Below, one piece after another: positions 50,838 through 59,744 of a stretch of DNA of 64,000 nucleotides. Under the pieces are notes generated by a model. It saw nothing but the letters and a program-made list of their open reading frames with translations. It was not told where the DNA came from and ran no database searches. The stretch lies in the NCBI GenBank assembly GCA_016185345.1, contig JACPNS010000003.1, positions 1-64,000 on the forward strand, in the 5' to 3' direction. The DNA comes from Solirubrobacterales bacterium (GTDB taxonomy: Bacteria; Actinomycetota; Thermoleophilia; Solirubrobacterales; JACPNS01). The translations under genes and the position numbers were made by a program. Each line of letters opens with the position of its first letter. The first letter of the stretch is position 1.

Positions 50838-52253
50838 CTACGGAGCGATCATCGCGAGGATCGCGCTCATGTCGAGGTGTGGTGCGACGGCGGTCGCTAG
50901 GTCGTCGATCGTCTGATCGAGGTCGCCGGCGGGGGCAGCGCCGAGTAGGGCCTCTGTGAACTCTGGGTTTTCGAACAGGCCGTGCAGGTAAACGGCGAGC
51001 ACCGGACCGGACGCATAACCGATGCCGTCGGGGACGACCGGCTCGAGCTCATCGGCTGCTTCGCTGGCTCCATGGCGGATTTCGTAGCCGGAGACGGCAT
51101 GCCCTGACAGCTCGGACCACGGCTCGTCGAGTTGTGAAAACGTCGCCTCGCGCGCGCTCACCTGTTTGTCCTCGGCGAGTGTTGTGACTAGCGGCAGGAA
51201 ACCGATTCCCTCGGCGTCTCCGCCCTCGAGCCCACTGGGATCGATGATTGCGCCGCCGAGCATCTGCATTCCACCGCAGATGGCCAGCACGCGACCGCCG
51301 GTCGCGACGCGCAGCGCGAGCGCGCGATCGAAGCGCAGAGTGCGCAGCCAGGCGAGGTCGGCGCCGACGTTCTTCGATCCCGGGAGGATCACGAGGTCTG
51401 CGCCTTCGAGTTCCCCAGGGGTCGTCGCCCAGCGGAGCTCTGCGATCGAGTCGAGTGGCTTGAACTCATCGATGTTCGACGCCGCCGGGTAGCGGATGAT
51501 CGCAACCGTCGGTGCGCCGGAGGGCGCGGGGGCAGCCGGAGCGGCGACGCCGTCCTCGTCGGGCAGACCGTGAGCGAGCCACGGCACCACGCCCAGTACC
51601 GGCACGCCAGTGAGTTCTTCGAGCTGCTTCGGCCCGGGCGCTAGCAGCGAAGCGTCGCCACGAAAGCGATTGAGGATGAAGCCTTTGATCCGCGCGCGGT
51701 CGGCTTCCTCGAGCAACGCCCAGGTCCCGTAGAGATGAGCGAATGCTCCGCCACGATTGATGTCGGCAACCAGCAACACGCTGGCGTCCGCGCGATGTGC
51801 GACGTGCATGTTCGCGAGGTCCACGTCGTAAAGATTGATCTCGGCGGGACTGCCCGCGCCCTCGGCGATGACCACATCGTGCTCGGCCATCAGCTGGGCC
51901 AGGGACTCGTCGATCGCCGCGCGCAGCATTGGTGCTCGCTCGCGCCACTCGATTGCCGAGATTGCGTGGTCCGGCTTGCCCAGCAGGACGACCTGGCTGG
52001 AAGTCTGGGACTCGGGCTTGACCAGCACGGGATTCATCTGAACGGTCGGCTCCACGCCTGCCGCGAGCGCCTGCAGATACTGCGCGACGCCGATCTCGCC
52101 GCCCTTTGCGGCGCGTGCGTTGTTGCTCATGTTCACGCCCTTGAAAGGGGCCACGTCGATTCCGCCGCGCGCGATCAGGCGCGCGAGGGCAGTGGTCAGG
52201 AGACTCTTGCCTGCCCAGCTGGAGGTCCCCTGGATCATCAGTGCCCGCGCCAT
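50838..52253 (-). CDS. cobQ: cobyric acid synthase (adenosylcobyric acid amidase)
   Basis: The 471-aa enzyme amidates adenosylcobyrinic acid diamide with glutamine in cobalamin synthesis. It has an N-terminal dethiobiotin-synthase-like domain (ALMIQGTSSWAGKSLLTTAL, FKGVNMSNNARA) and a C-terminal class I glutaminase domain with the Cys in LAICGGMQMLGGAI and the His in AVYLHGLFEN. Length is slightly short for the family. No other corrin gene is in the window, so it is separated from its pathway or serves salvage. ATG 52253 is chosen. Confidence 0.92.
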   Translation of the reverse strand: MARALMIQGTSSWAGKSLLTTALARLIARGGIDVAPFKGVNMSNNARAAKGGEIGVAQYLQALAAGVEPTVQMNPVLVKPESQTSSQVVLLGKPDHAISAIEWRERAPMLRAAIDESLAQLMAEHDVVIAEGAGSPAEINLYDVDLANMHVAHRADASVLLVADINRGGAFAHLYGTWALLEEADRARIKGFILNRFRGDASLLAPGPKQLEELTGVPVLGVVPWLAHGLPDEDGVAAPAAPAPSGAPTVAIIRYPAASNIDEFKPLDSIAELRWATTPGELEGADLVILPGSKNVGADLAWLRTLRFDRALALRVATGGRVLAICGGMQMLGGAIIDPSGLEGGDAEGIGFLPLVTTLAEDKQVSAREATFSQLDEPWSELSGHAVSGYEIRHGASEAADELEPVVPDGIGYASGPVLAVYLHGLFENPEFTEALLGAAPAGDLDQTIDDLATAVAPHLDMSAILAMIAP

Positions 52254-52311
52254 CGAGCCGCCGATCATCGCATGGAGAATTGGCGACAGGTCCGATCCGT
52301 AGGCTGGGCGC

Positions 52312-52707
52312 GTGTACTACTGGATCATCACGCTGCGCAGGGCGCTCAAACAACCCGAGGCCCGCGGCGCGCTGCGATCTGCGGGGCTGCTGCTTCTGAC
52401 CGGCGTGATCTTCTACATGCTGATCGAGAAGTGGACCTTCGTCGACGCCCTTTACTTTTCCGTCACGACGCTTACGACTGTAGGCTTCGGAAACCCTGCG
52501 CCGTCAACTGATCTCGGAAAGCTCTTCACGGTGTTCTTCGTGCTGAGCGGCGTCGGAATGTTTCTCGCGGTCATCAACGCGGTCGGCAAGGCGGCGGTTC
52601 AGGCGCAGCTCGAATCGCCAAGGTTCACGGCGAAGGCCAGGCGACGCAGCGGTCAGGCAGGCGACGGCTCGGGTGAGTCGGCGTCGGGCGTGGACGACGA
52701 GTCCTGA
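52312..52707 (+). CDS. two-helix potassium channel
   Basis: The 131-aa membrane protein has two helices (GLLLLTGVIFYMLIE and LFTVFFVLSGVGMFLAVINA) around a pore loop whose selectivity filter TTVGFGN is at residues 55-61. It should form a K+-selective tetramer like KcsA or the pore of larger channels. There is no RCK domain; the C-terminal 35 residues are polar and disordered. GTG 52312 is the start. Its last 55 bp overlap the convergent permease gene. Confidence 0.88.
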   Translation: MYYWIITLRRALKQPEARGALRSAGLLLLTGVIFYMLIEKWTFVDALYFSVTTLTTVGFGNPAPSTDLGKLFTVFFVLSGVGMFLAVINAVGKAAVQAQLESPRFTAKARRRSGQAGDGSGESASGVDDES

Positions 52708-53801
52708 TCGTCATCGCCGTTCGTTTTCTGCATCTCCGTCACCTCGGCCTTGAACCTGCCCCATTCCTGAAAGGCAATCATCAGCGTCGCCGCTATCGGG
52801 ATCGCGAGGATCGCGCCGACCACTCCGATCAACGTGCCGCCGAACAAAACCGCCGTCAGCACCACAAACGGCTCGAGATTGACCGCCTCGCTCTGGATAC
52901 GCGGCTGGACCACGTAATTCTCGAACTGCTGGTAGGCGATCACGAAGCCAGCCCAGATGATCGTGTCTACGGGGAAGCTCGCGAAAAGCGTGACGATTCC
53001 GACGAACAGCCCGGCGACCGTCGATCCCACCAGCGGGATCACATCGAAGACCGCCACGACGACGGCGAGCAGGAGTGGCGATGAGACTCCAAGGACGCTG
53101 AGCATGCTGAACGCAGCGACTCCTGCGATGAAGGCCTGCAGGATCGCGCCACCGATGTACCGACTGACCGATGCTCCCACTCGATCGAACGTGCGATCGA
53201 GCGCCACACTTTCCGGGCCCGCGCGGCGTCGCACGATCGCATCAATCCAGATGCGCCCTCGCGCGACCATGAAGACGCTGAGGACGAAGATCGTGAAGCC
53301 GCCAAAAAGGGAGTCGACGATCCACTTGCTGATATCGCCAAGCGCGCCGGCCGCACTCGGGATCGCAGACTGCAAGTTCTTTTGCGCCGAACTCAGCTGT
53401 TCCTGGATGCCGAAGTTTTCGTCAAGTTTCTCGAAACGCGGATCTTTCTGGAGCGTCTTCTCGAGGTCGCTTATGTAGCTGGGAAGGTCGTTCACCAGAT
53501 CGACGGCCGATGAGACCAGGGGCGGAAGCAGGATCGCGCCGAGGGCGACGGGGATCAACACGATCGAGACATAGATAATCCCGATAGCAGCGCCGCGCTT
53601 CATGTGCTTCGAGAGAATGTTCACCGGCCCAGAGACCGCGATCGCGATGAATGACGCAATCACCAGCCACATCAGCGGCGTCTTCAGCAGGTAGATCAGG
53701 TAGGTCGACAGCACGGCCGCAATCACGGTGGCCACGACGCGGATCACCTTGCGGTCGAAAGACTCGTCCTGCGACGGTGTGTACCAGGGTGCGGCTTCCA
53801 T
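52653..53801 (-). CDS. AI-2E (TqsA/PerM)-family permease
   Basis: About 382 aa with eight transmembrane helices. It has the family blocks IPVALGAILLPPLVSSAVDL, SRYIGGAILQAFIAGVAAF, VFDVIPLVGSTVAGLFVGIV and YQQFENYVVQPRIQSEAVNL. Members export autoinducer-2 or act as Na+/H+ antiporters, and the role here is open. The acidic Ser/Asp-rich tail overlaps the K+ channel gene. ATG 53801 or 53810 can start it; the longer frame reaching 54233 is antisense to the dehydrogenase gene and is rejected. Confidence 0.86.
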   Translation of the reverse strand: MEAAPWYTPSQDESFDRKVIRVVATVIAAVLSTYLIYLLKTPLMWLVIASFIAIAVSGPVNILSKHMKRGAAIGIIYVSIVLIPVALGAILLPPLVSSAVDLVNDLPSYISDLEKTLQKDPRFEKLDENFGIQEQLSSAQKNLQSAIPSAAGALGDISKWIVDSLFGGFTIFVLSVFMVARGRIWIDAIVRRRAGPESVALDRTFDRVGASVSRYIGGAILQAFIAGVAAFSMLSVLGVSSPLLLAVVVAVFDVIPLVGSTVAGLFVGIVTLFASFPVDTIIWAGFVIAYQQFENYVVQPRIQSEAVNLEPFVVLTAVLFGGTLIGVVGAILAIPIAATLMIAFQEWGRFKAEVTEMQKTNGDDDQDSSSTPDADSPEPSPA

Positions 53802-53856
53802 GCTGGCCATCGTATGGATGCATGCAGACGCGGCTTCGCCGGGTACGCTCGCCACC

Positions 53857-54696
53857 GTGTCATCGATCTTCAAAGATGGTCTGCTTGCCGGGGAGCTGAT
53901 TGTTGTCAGTGGCGGCGGAAGCGGAATTGGCCGGCAGACGGCGATTGAGCTGACTGGCCTTGGCGCGGACGTCGTGATCTGCGGGCGCGAGATCGAACCG
54001 CTACGCGAGACGGCAGATCTGTGCATGTCCCACGGCGGCGAAGGCAGCTGCAGCGCAATGGTCTGCGACATCCGCGACTCCGAACAGGTTGACGCGCTGA
54101 TCGACGCGACGCTCGAGACCCACGGCAAGATCGACACGCTCGTCAACAACGCGGGCGGGCAGTTCCTGGCGCCGGCCGAACAGATCACCGAGAAGGGCTT
54201 CGACACGGTCATCAAACTCAACGTGCACGGCACCTGGCTGATGAGTCAGGCCGTGGCCTTGAAGTGGATGATCGAGAACGGCGGCGGCAAGATCATCAAC
54301 GTCACGCTCTCACCGCACAACGGCATGCCGGGCATGGTCCACAGCGGCGCGGCGCGCGCGGCCGTCGAGAACATGACCAAGACGCTTTCGATCGAGTGGG
54401 CGCGCTTCGGAATCAAGCTCAACGCTCTGGCCATCGGGCAGATCGCGACCGAGACGCTGCTGACGAAGTATCCGCAGGTCGTCGTGGACAACCTTTCGGC
54501 GAGCATCCCGGCGGCGCGCCTCGGCAAGCCCGAGGAAGTGGCCTGGCAGGTCGCCTACCTCGCATCCGAGGCCGGCGACTTCTACAGCGGATCCGTTCTG
54601 ACGATGGACGGTTCACGAGACAACTGGCTCGGCCCGTGGCCGCCGACGCAGCTGATCAACGATGCTGGTAAACCCGTTTCTGAAGAACGCAAGTAA
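53857..54696 (+). CDS. short-chain dehydrogenase/reductase, 2,4-dienoyl-CoA reductase-like
   Basis: The 279-aa SDR has the cofactor motif VSGGGSGIGRQTAIEL, LVNNAGGQFLAPAEQ and an active-site region VTLSPHNGMPGMVHSGAARA. The classical Tyr-x-x-x-Lys is replaced by His-x-x-x-Ala-Arg, as in peroxisomal 2,4-dienoyl-CoA reductases, which also lack the Tyr but normally keep the Lys that is Arg here. The likely role is reduction of unsaturated acyl-CoA. GTG 53857 begins at VSSIFKDGLLAGE, the family's usual start. Confidence 0.85.
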   Translation: MSSIFKDGLLAGELIVVSGGGSGIGRQTAIELTGLGADVVICGREIEPLRETADLCMSHGGEGSCSAMVCDIRDSEQVDALIDATLETHGKIDTLVNNAGGQFLAPAEQITEKGFDTVIKLNVHGTWLMSQAVALKWMIENGGGKIINVTLSPHNGMPGMVHSGAARAAVENMTKTLSIEWARFGIKLNALAIGQIATETLLTKYPQVVVDNLSASIPAARLGKPEEVAWQVAYLASEAGDFYSGSVLTMDGSRDNWLGPWPPTQLINDAGKPVSEERK

Positions 54697-54716
54697 AACG
54701 AGCAAGGAGTCCCCGC

Positions 54717-55139
54717 ATGGCTGATGCAGTCCCCTACCTGGCCTTCGACGGCAACGCTGCAGAGGCGATGGCGTTCTATCACTCGGCATTCGGCGGTGAG
54801 TTGATCACGATGACCTTCGGGGACTCGCCGATGGAGTCGCCGCCTGAGGTCGCAGACAAGCTGATGCACTCGGACCTGTGGATTGACGACTTTCGCCTTT
54901 TTGCCTGCGACGACCCCGAGGGTGCCGCAGCGACGAAGATCGGCAATCCGTCGATTTGTGTGGTGGACGATGATGAGTCGAAGCTCGACGGCTGGTTCAA
55001 GGCGATCAGCGAGGGCGGCGAAGTCGAACTTCCTTTCGGCAAGCAGTTCTGGGGCGACACCTTCGGAATGGTCTCGGACATGTACGGGGTTCGCTGGATG
55101 TTCAACGCCAACACCGCTCACACCATGGGCGAAGGATGA
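54717..55139 (+). CDS. VOC-family PhnB-like protein
   Basis: The 140-aa protein begins MADAVPYLAFDGNAAEAMAF with YHSAFGGELI and ends WGDTFGMVSDMYGVRWMFN, the pattern of PhnB/DUF1428-like members of the glyoxalase superfamily. Metal ligands are not obvious. AAGGAGT lies 8 nt before the ATG. It overlaps the next gene by 4 bp (ATGA). Confidence 0.85.
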   Translation: MADAVPYLAFDGNAAEAMAFYHSAFGGELITMTFGDSPMESPPEVADKLMHSDLWIDDFRLFACDDPEGAAATKIGNPSICVVDDDESKLDGWFKAISEGGEVELPFGKQFWGDTFGMVSDMYGVRWMFNANTAHTMGEG

Positions 55140-55573
55140 GCGGCGAACAGTTCGACGTAAACACTGACGAGAACCAAAAACGTCACGCCTTCGGGCTCGA
55201 GGTCCTTGAGTCGGTCGATGGCGAAGCCGGCGACCGGTTGCTCGAGGCGCTCGGCGATGTCGCCCCAGACATGGTGCATCACATCTCCGCGTTTGCCTAC
55301 GGCGACATCTACGCGCGCCCGGGCCTCGTTCCGCGCGACCGTCAGCTCGTGACGCTCGGCGCTTTGACCGCGATGGGCGGCACCGAGGGCGAGCTGCGAA
55401 TCCACATCGGCACGGCGCTCACCGTCGGTCTCGCGCCGGAGGAGATCATCGAAGCACTCATGCACTCCACGCTCTACTGCGGTTTTCCTCGCGCAATCAA
55501 CGCGATCCTGATCGCCAAAGAAGTCTTCGCCGAACGCGGCCTCCTGCCGCTCAATCAAACAGACGAAAGCTAG
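55136..55573 (+). CDS. carboxymuconolactone decarboxylase family protein
   Basis: The 145-aa protein has the family core: [40 protein letters not shown] and [20 protein letters not shown]. It resembles PcaC/4-carboxymuconolactone decarboxylase rather than AhpD because there is no CxxC. The rest of the protocatechuate pathway is not nearby. It is translationally coupled to the VOC gene. Confidence 0.87.
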   Translation: MSGEQFDVNTDENQKRHAFGLEVLESVDGEAGDRLLEALGDVAPDMVHHISAFAYGDIYARPGLVPRDRQLVTLGALTAMGGTEGELRIHIGTALTVGLAPEEIIEALMHSTLYCGFPRAINAILIAKEVFAERGLLPLNQTDES

Positions 55574-55583
55574 GGTTCAACCC

Positions 55584-56042
55584 ATGTCATCAGCACTAGT
55601 TCAAACCTCAGAAGGCGACATCGAGATCACATTCTTCGATGACGCCGCACCCAAGACAGTTGCCAACTTCCAGAAGCTCGCAGGCGAAGGCTTCTACGAC
55701 GGATTGATCTTCCACCGAGTGATCAAGGACTTCATGATCCAGGGCGGATGCCCCGACGGCATCGGCACCGGCGGTCCGGGATACACCTTCGAAGATGAGT
55801 TCAACGACAACAAGATCGTGCGCGGCGCGCTGGCCATGGCCAACGCCGGACCGAACACGAACGGTTCGCAGTTCTTCATCGTCACCACGGGTGCTGCCCC
55901 TTGGCTCGATGGAAAGCACACCGTCTTCGGCGAGGTGACTTCCGGCATGGACGTCGTCGACGCGATCGAGGCCAGCGAGACCGACGGCCGCGACGCCCCG
56001 GTCGAGCCGAAGATGATTGAAAAGGTCGAGATCCGCCACTGA
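55584..56042 (+). CDS. cyclophilin-type peptidyl-prolyl cis-trans isomerase
   Basis: The 152-aa cytoplasmic cyclophilin has the active-site blocks [17 protein letters not shown] (catalytic Arg), [17 protein letters not shown] and [14 protein letters not shown]. It accelerates proline isomerisation during folding. Length is that of the small bacterial single-domain type, with no signal peptide. Confidence 0.94.
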   Translation: MSSALVQTSEGDIEITFFDDAAPKTVANFQKLAGEGFYDGLIFHRVIKDFMIQGGCPDGIGTGGPGYTFEDEFNDNKIVRGALAMANAGPNTNGSQFFIVTTGAAPWLDGKHTVFGEVTSGMDVVDAIEASETDGRDAPVEPKMIEKVEIRH

Positions 56043-56045
56043 CAC

Positions 56046-56765
56046 CTACTTGCCGAGCACGCCGCCCTTGCGACCCAGTTCGTCGAGGGCGGCGGGCACG
56101 TCAACGTCCATTGCGTCGGCGTGGCCAGGCCAAACGGTCTTCGGCGCCAGTGCCGATAGTTTCAGAGCACTTTCCTGCGCCGTTGCGGTGTCCATGTTGA
56201 AAGCTTCGTGTGGAATTCGCGGCGGGCCCTTGATTCCGTTCAACGGATTCAGCGTGTAGATCGCGTCGCTGCTCAGCACGAGACCGTCGCTGTCGCGGTA
56301 CAGCCCGATCAAGCCGGGGGCGTGACCGGGGAGATGGATCACCTGAAATCCTGCTACTTCGTCGCCCTCGGCGAGGGTGCCCTCGATCGGAGTTGGTCCG
56401 CCGTCCCAGGTCTTCAGGAGCGAGTGCCGCATGAACTGACGCACGGGCGTGCGCAGAACCTCGAGCTTGAAGTAATGCATTCCACCGTCGCCCTCGGCGT
56501 CGCCAAGTTCGGCCTCGTGACAATAGATCGGCACGCCCGTCGCGGCGAGCTCCGGCGCGGCGCCGCGATGGTCGGTGTGGCTATGGCCGAGCAGCACGCG
56601 CTTGACACCTCCAAGGGGACCGGCGGACCTCAGGATCGACTTGTGCATCCCACGTATTCCTGCGTCGAAGACGGTCACGCCGCCGCCGTCCTCGATCAAG
56701 TAGACATTCATCACGCGCGGAATGCCGCCGCGCACCAGGTGCACTCCGTCAGCAATCTTCTCCAT
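56046..56765 (-). CDS. MBL-fold metallo-hydrolase
   Basis: The 239-aa protein has the metal motif LGHSHTDHRGAAPELA (HxHxDH), HLPGHAPGLIGLYRDSDG, LVLSSDAIYTL and the final His in TVWPGHADAM. It resembles the glyoxalase II/QueE-independent hydrolase group; the substrate is unknown. It converges on the cyclophilin gene with a 3-bp gap. Confidence 0.88.
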   Translation of the reverse strand: MEKIADGVHLVRGGIPRVMNVYLIEDGGGVTVFDAGIRGMHKSILRSAGPLGGVKRVLLGHSHTDHRGAAPELAATGVPIYCHEAELGDAEGDGGMHYFKLEVLRTPVRQFMRHSLLKTWDGGPTPIEGTLAEGDEVAGFQVIHLPGHAPGLIGLYRDSDGLVLSSDAIYTLNPLNGIKGPPRIPHEAFNMDTATAQESALKLSALAPKTVWPGHADAMDVDVPAALDELGRKGGVLGK

Positions 56766-56992
56766 GCACGAGACGCTAATGGGTAAGTGTCGTCAAGCGG
56801 GCAGGCGAAACGTCCAATCTCCGTCCGATCGCACTCTCGCGATCGCATTGGGGGCTTGTCGCGCGCTTCGAGCCGTTACCGCTACCTCAACGGCGGCGGC
56901 TGCCTCCGCACCGACGACTTGGGCCGAGCGATCGACGGTCGCCGCATCGACGTCTACCGCAAGCCATCGAAATACCTGCGAAGATCGCCGCC

Positions 56993-57382
56993 GTGGAATC
57001 AAACCCCCCAGAGCCGAACAAGCCTCGCCCGTCGGACGATTCGCCCGTCGGACCTTCCCGCCGCACTGTGTTGGCTGCGGAGCGCACCTGGCTCGCCTGG
57101 TTTCGCACTGGGATCGGCGTTTCGGCGGCAGCTGTCGGCGTCGGCGCCGTGCTCCCGAAGCTGACCGATTCCAGTTCGTGGGGTTTTGTCGCGCTCGGTG
57201 CGGGCTACGCGGCGCTGGCGATCGCGATGTTTGTAGAGGGCTGGAGGCGCCAGCGAGACATATACGGCGCGATCGCGGTCGATGCCGATGTGCCTACGGG
57301 CATCCACGTCATCGCAGGGCTGACGGTCGCCGGAGGCTTGCTCGCGCTGGCAACGCTGGTGCTGCTTTTCACTGAGATCTAG
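56993..57382 (+). CDS. DUF202 (YidH-like) membrane protein
   Basis: The 129-aa protein has a cytoplasmic N-terminus with RTVLAAERTWLAWFRTGIGV, the DUF202 hallmark. Three hydrophobic helices follow (VSAAAVGVGAVLPKL, FVALGAGYAALAIAMFVEGW, VIAGLTVAGGLLALATLVLL). The function is unknown. GTG 56993 is the start. The 227 bp before it (56766-56992) show no gene that I can support. Confidence 0.82.
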   Translation: MESNPPEPNKPRPSDDSPVGPSRRTVLAAERTWLAWFRTGIGVSAAAVGVGAVLPKLTDSSSWGFVALGAGYAALAIAMFVEGWRRQRDIYGAIAVDADVPTGIHVIAGLTVAGGLLALATLVLLFTEI

Positions 57383-57449
57383 TGGCCCGGTGTACCCCTG
57401 TTTGCGGCATACTCAGTGAACGAGTTTTCAGGATCTGAGGAGGTCAGAC

Positions 57450-57872
57450 ATGGGCCAGAGTGATACGGCCATCCGCGCGTTTCATAAGTCCGAGGAGGAG
57501 TGGAAAGAGCAGCTCACTCCCGAGGAGTACGCCGTGCTGCGCAAGGCTGGCACCGAGGCCCCGTTCAGCGGCGAGTTCGTAGACATGAGGGATGACGGCG
57601 TCTTCACCTGCAAGGGCTGCGGCGCTGTTCTGTTCGACTCGGGCACCAAGTTCGACTCGGGCACCGGCTGGCCGAGCTTCTCCGAGCCGGCAGTTGCCGA
57701 CGCGGTCGAGTTGCGCCCCGACAACTCGCTGTTCATGCGTCGCACTGAAGTTGTCTGCAAGACTTGTGGTGGTCACCTCGGGCACGTCTTTGATGACGGA
57801 CCGGGTGAGAACGGCCAGCGCTTCTGCATCAACTCGTGCTCACTCGAGTTCAAGCCCGCGGACGCGAGTTAG
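57450..57872 (+). CDS. msrB: peptide-methionine (R)-S-oxide reductase
   Basis: The 140-aa enzyme reduces methionine-R-sulfoxide in proteins. The zinc cysteines are C54/C57 (FTCKGCGAV) and C103/C106 (VVCKTCGGHL). The catalytic C126 is in RFCINSCSLEF, and GWPSFSEP and HVFDDGP complete the fold. C130 is an additional Cys where Ala is usual and could serve as resolving residue. GAGGAGG lies 8 nt before the ATG. Confidence 0.95.
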   Translation: MGQSDTAIRAFHKSEEEWKEQLTPEEYAVLRKAGTEAPFSGEFVDMRDDGVFTCKGCGAVLFDSGTKFDSGTGWPSFSEPAVADAVELRPDNSLFMRRTEVVCKTCGGHLGHVFDDGPGENGQRFCINSCSLEFKPADAS

Positions 57873-57994
57873 GCGGCCGCTTCTAGAACCCGGTTATGTG
57901 CGTCACGGTGAAGTGAAACATCGGTCCGAATTCATCGGACATATGCGTGATCCCCATGAATCTGGACCGCTCCATATGCCGGAATTGCGGAGTG

Positions 57995-58972
57995 CTAGGT
58001 GCTGCGCAGGCGCGCGCCGATGAGCGCGCTGGTCCAGACGGCCGCGAACACTCCGACAAGTGCATAGCCGATGTAGGTCAGATCAACCGAGGCCTGCGTG
58101 AGCGAGAACAAGCCGATCGCGAACGCCGCCACCACGGAGATCCCCGTGATGATGAAGTTGTAATAGAGCTTCCTGATCGGATTCTCAAGTGCCCAGCCGT
58201 AGGCCGAACACATGAACGTGCTGTTCAGCGTGTCGAAGAGAGTCATGCCGGCCGCGAAGAGAATCGGCAGGCAGAGGATCGCGTAGAACGGCAGACCACC
58301 GGCCGCAGCGCCACCGGCGAGCAGCAGCAGAGCGATCTCGGATGCAGTGTCAAATCCGAGGCCGAAGAGCAGGCCGACTGGGTACATCTGCCACGGTCGC
58401 GTGATCGTGTTCGAAGCGCGTCGATACAGTCGCGAGAGAAGACCGCGCTGTTCGAGGTGCGCTTCGAGCTGGGTCTCGTTGAACTCTCCGCGGCGAACGC
58501 TCTTGAAACTGCGCGTGATGCGCCTCAGCACCACGAGGTTCAGCGCGCCGATCAGAAGTAGAAAAATGCCGGCGACCGTTGGCCCAAAGCTTCCTGTGAG
58601 CCGATTCAGTGCGGATCCCTCGTTCCCGAGGGTGCTTGCTATCCCACCTACGCCAAGCGCGATCACTACGCCAAGCGCGATCACGATTGTCGAGTGACCG
58701 AGCGAGAAGAAAAACCCGACCGAGCGCGCGTCCGTGCCCTCGTCGACCAGCTTGCGCGTCGCGTTGTTGATCGTGGCGATGTGGTCGGCGTCGAACGCGT
58801 GGCGAACGCCGAGCAGGTAAGCGGTCAGGCCGAGACCAATCCCAAAGATGCTGCCGTCCGGGAGTGTCAAGTGCTCCGGCGCGACCACTGCGAGCAGCAA
58901 AAAGAAGCCGATCGCGTTCAGCGTTGCGATCGCCAGAACGGCGATCAGGGATTCACGACTTGACTTGAACAT
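57995..58972 (-). CDS. nickel/cobalt permease, NiCoT (HoxN/NixA) family
   Basis: The 325-aa permease has eight helices and the metal-selectivity motif VRHAFDADHIATINNATR (H58, D61, H64) in helix II, FFFSLGHSTIVIAL, and LLFGLGFDTASEIALLLLAG. It imports Ni2+ for the urease made by the same operon. ATG 58972 lies 20 bp inside the end of ureD, so translation is probably coupled. Last gene of the urea operon. Confidence 0.92.
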   Translation of the reverse strand: MFKSSRESLIAVLAIATLNAIGFFLLLAVVAPEHLTLPDGSIFGIGLGLTAYLLGVRHAFDADHIATINNATRKLVDEGTDARSVGFFFSLGHSTIVIALGVVIALGVGGIASTLGNEGSALNRLTGSFGPTVAGIFLLLIGALNLVVLRRITRSFKSVRRGEFNETQLEAHLEQRGLLSRLYRRASNTITRPWQMYPVGLLFGLGFDTASEIALLLLAGGAAAGGLPFYAILCLPILFAAGMTLFDTLNSTFMCSAYGWALENPIRKLYYNFIITGISVVAAFAIGLFSLTQASVDLTYIGYALVGVFAAVWTSALIGARLRST

Positions 58973-59744
58973 GCTGACTCCTGTGGGTTTGGCCCGACGG
59001 ACGGGCGATGTCTTCTTCGAGCGCTGCGGCGCCTGCATCGAGCAACTTGCGCAGGCGCGTCGCGCCTGAAGCGGTGGCGACTATCTGCCGACCGCCGTTT
59101 TCAAGTTCGAGAACGGCCATCTCGCCGTGGGGGCCAGCGAGCTGCGCGGCGAAGTCGGGGTCCAGATGTTTCAGTTCTGGGGCGAAGACGGTCAGGCTGC
59201 CGGTGGCCTGGTGGCCTGCGAGTACCGCCGGGCTGTCGTGCGCGGCTGCTCCCACGACGACTTCTTGGCGCAGGAGGGGACGCTGCGCCCGCGTGATCTC
59301 GATTCGCGAAGACAGCTCGCCCGAGAGCTCGTTGTGGCGGCCGAGCATGATCTCTTCGCGCCAGGACAGTGAGGCGCCCGGGGCGAGATCGATCTCTGCG
59401 ACGACTCGGTGGAGCGATCCTGCGATCGGAACGATCGGCTCGGGCAGCCAGTTGAGCCGCGCCCCCGGGCCGAGCTTTGCCTTGATCGAGAACTGCGAGG
59501 CAACTGGTGTGGTGCCGGGCCAGGCCATGCTTGCGGCGGCCGAGCGGATGTTCAGCATGGTTCCCGGGGCGACATCGATCTCCAGCGCGATTCGGTCGCC
59601 GTTCAGCGGCCCGGCAGCTGCTCCGACGATGAAGATTCCGTCGGGGGTCGGCATGAGCCGAAGCGGAGGTGAGCTCCCGAGCTGATCGATCGACGTGGAT
59701 CCGTCGGCGCGCAGTGCTGTCTTGATCACGGCATCGCAGATCAC
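58953..59744 (-). CDS. ureD: urease accessory protein UreD/UreH
   Basis: The 263-aa protein has the UreD features LRLMPTPDGIFIVGAAAGPL with LNGDRIALEIDVAPG, MLNIRSAAASMAWPG and LNWLPEPIVPIAGSLHR. UreD binds apo-urease and, with UreF and UreG, delivers nickel and CO2 to the active site. Its ATG overlaps the end of ureF by 4 bp. It directly follows ureF, where ureG usually stands. Confidence 0.9.
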   Translation of the reverse strand: MICDAVIKTALRADGSTSIDQLGSSPPLRLMPTPDGIFIVGAAAGPLNGDRIALEIDVAPGTMLNIRSAAASMAWPGTTPVASQFSIKAKLGPGARLNWLPEPIVPIAGSLHRVVAEIDLAPGASLSWREEIMLGRHNELSGELSSRIEITRAQRPLLRQEVVVGAAAHDSPAVLAGHQATGSLTVFAPELKHLDPDFAAQLAGPHGEMAVLELENGGRQIVATASGATRLRKLLDAGAAALEEDIARPSGQTHRSQHVQVKS

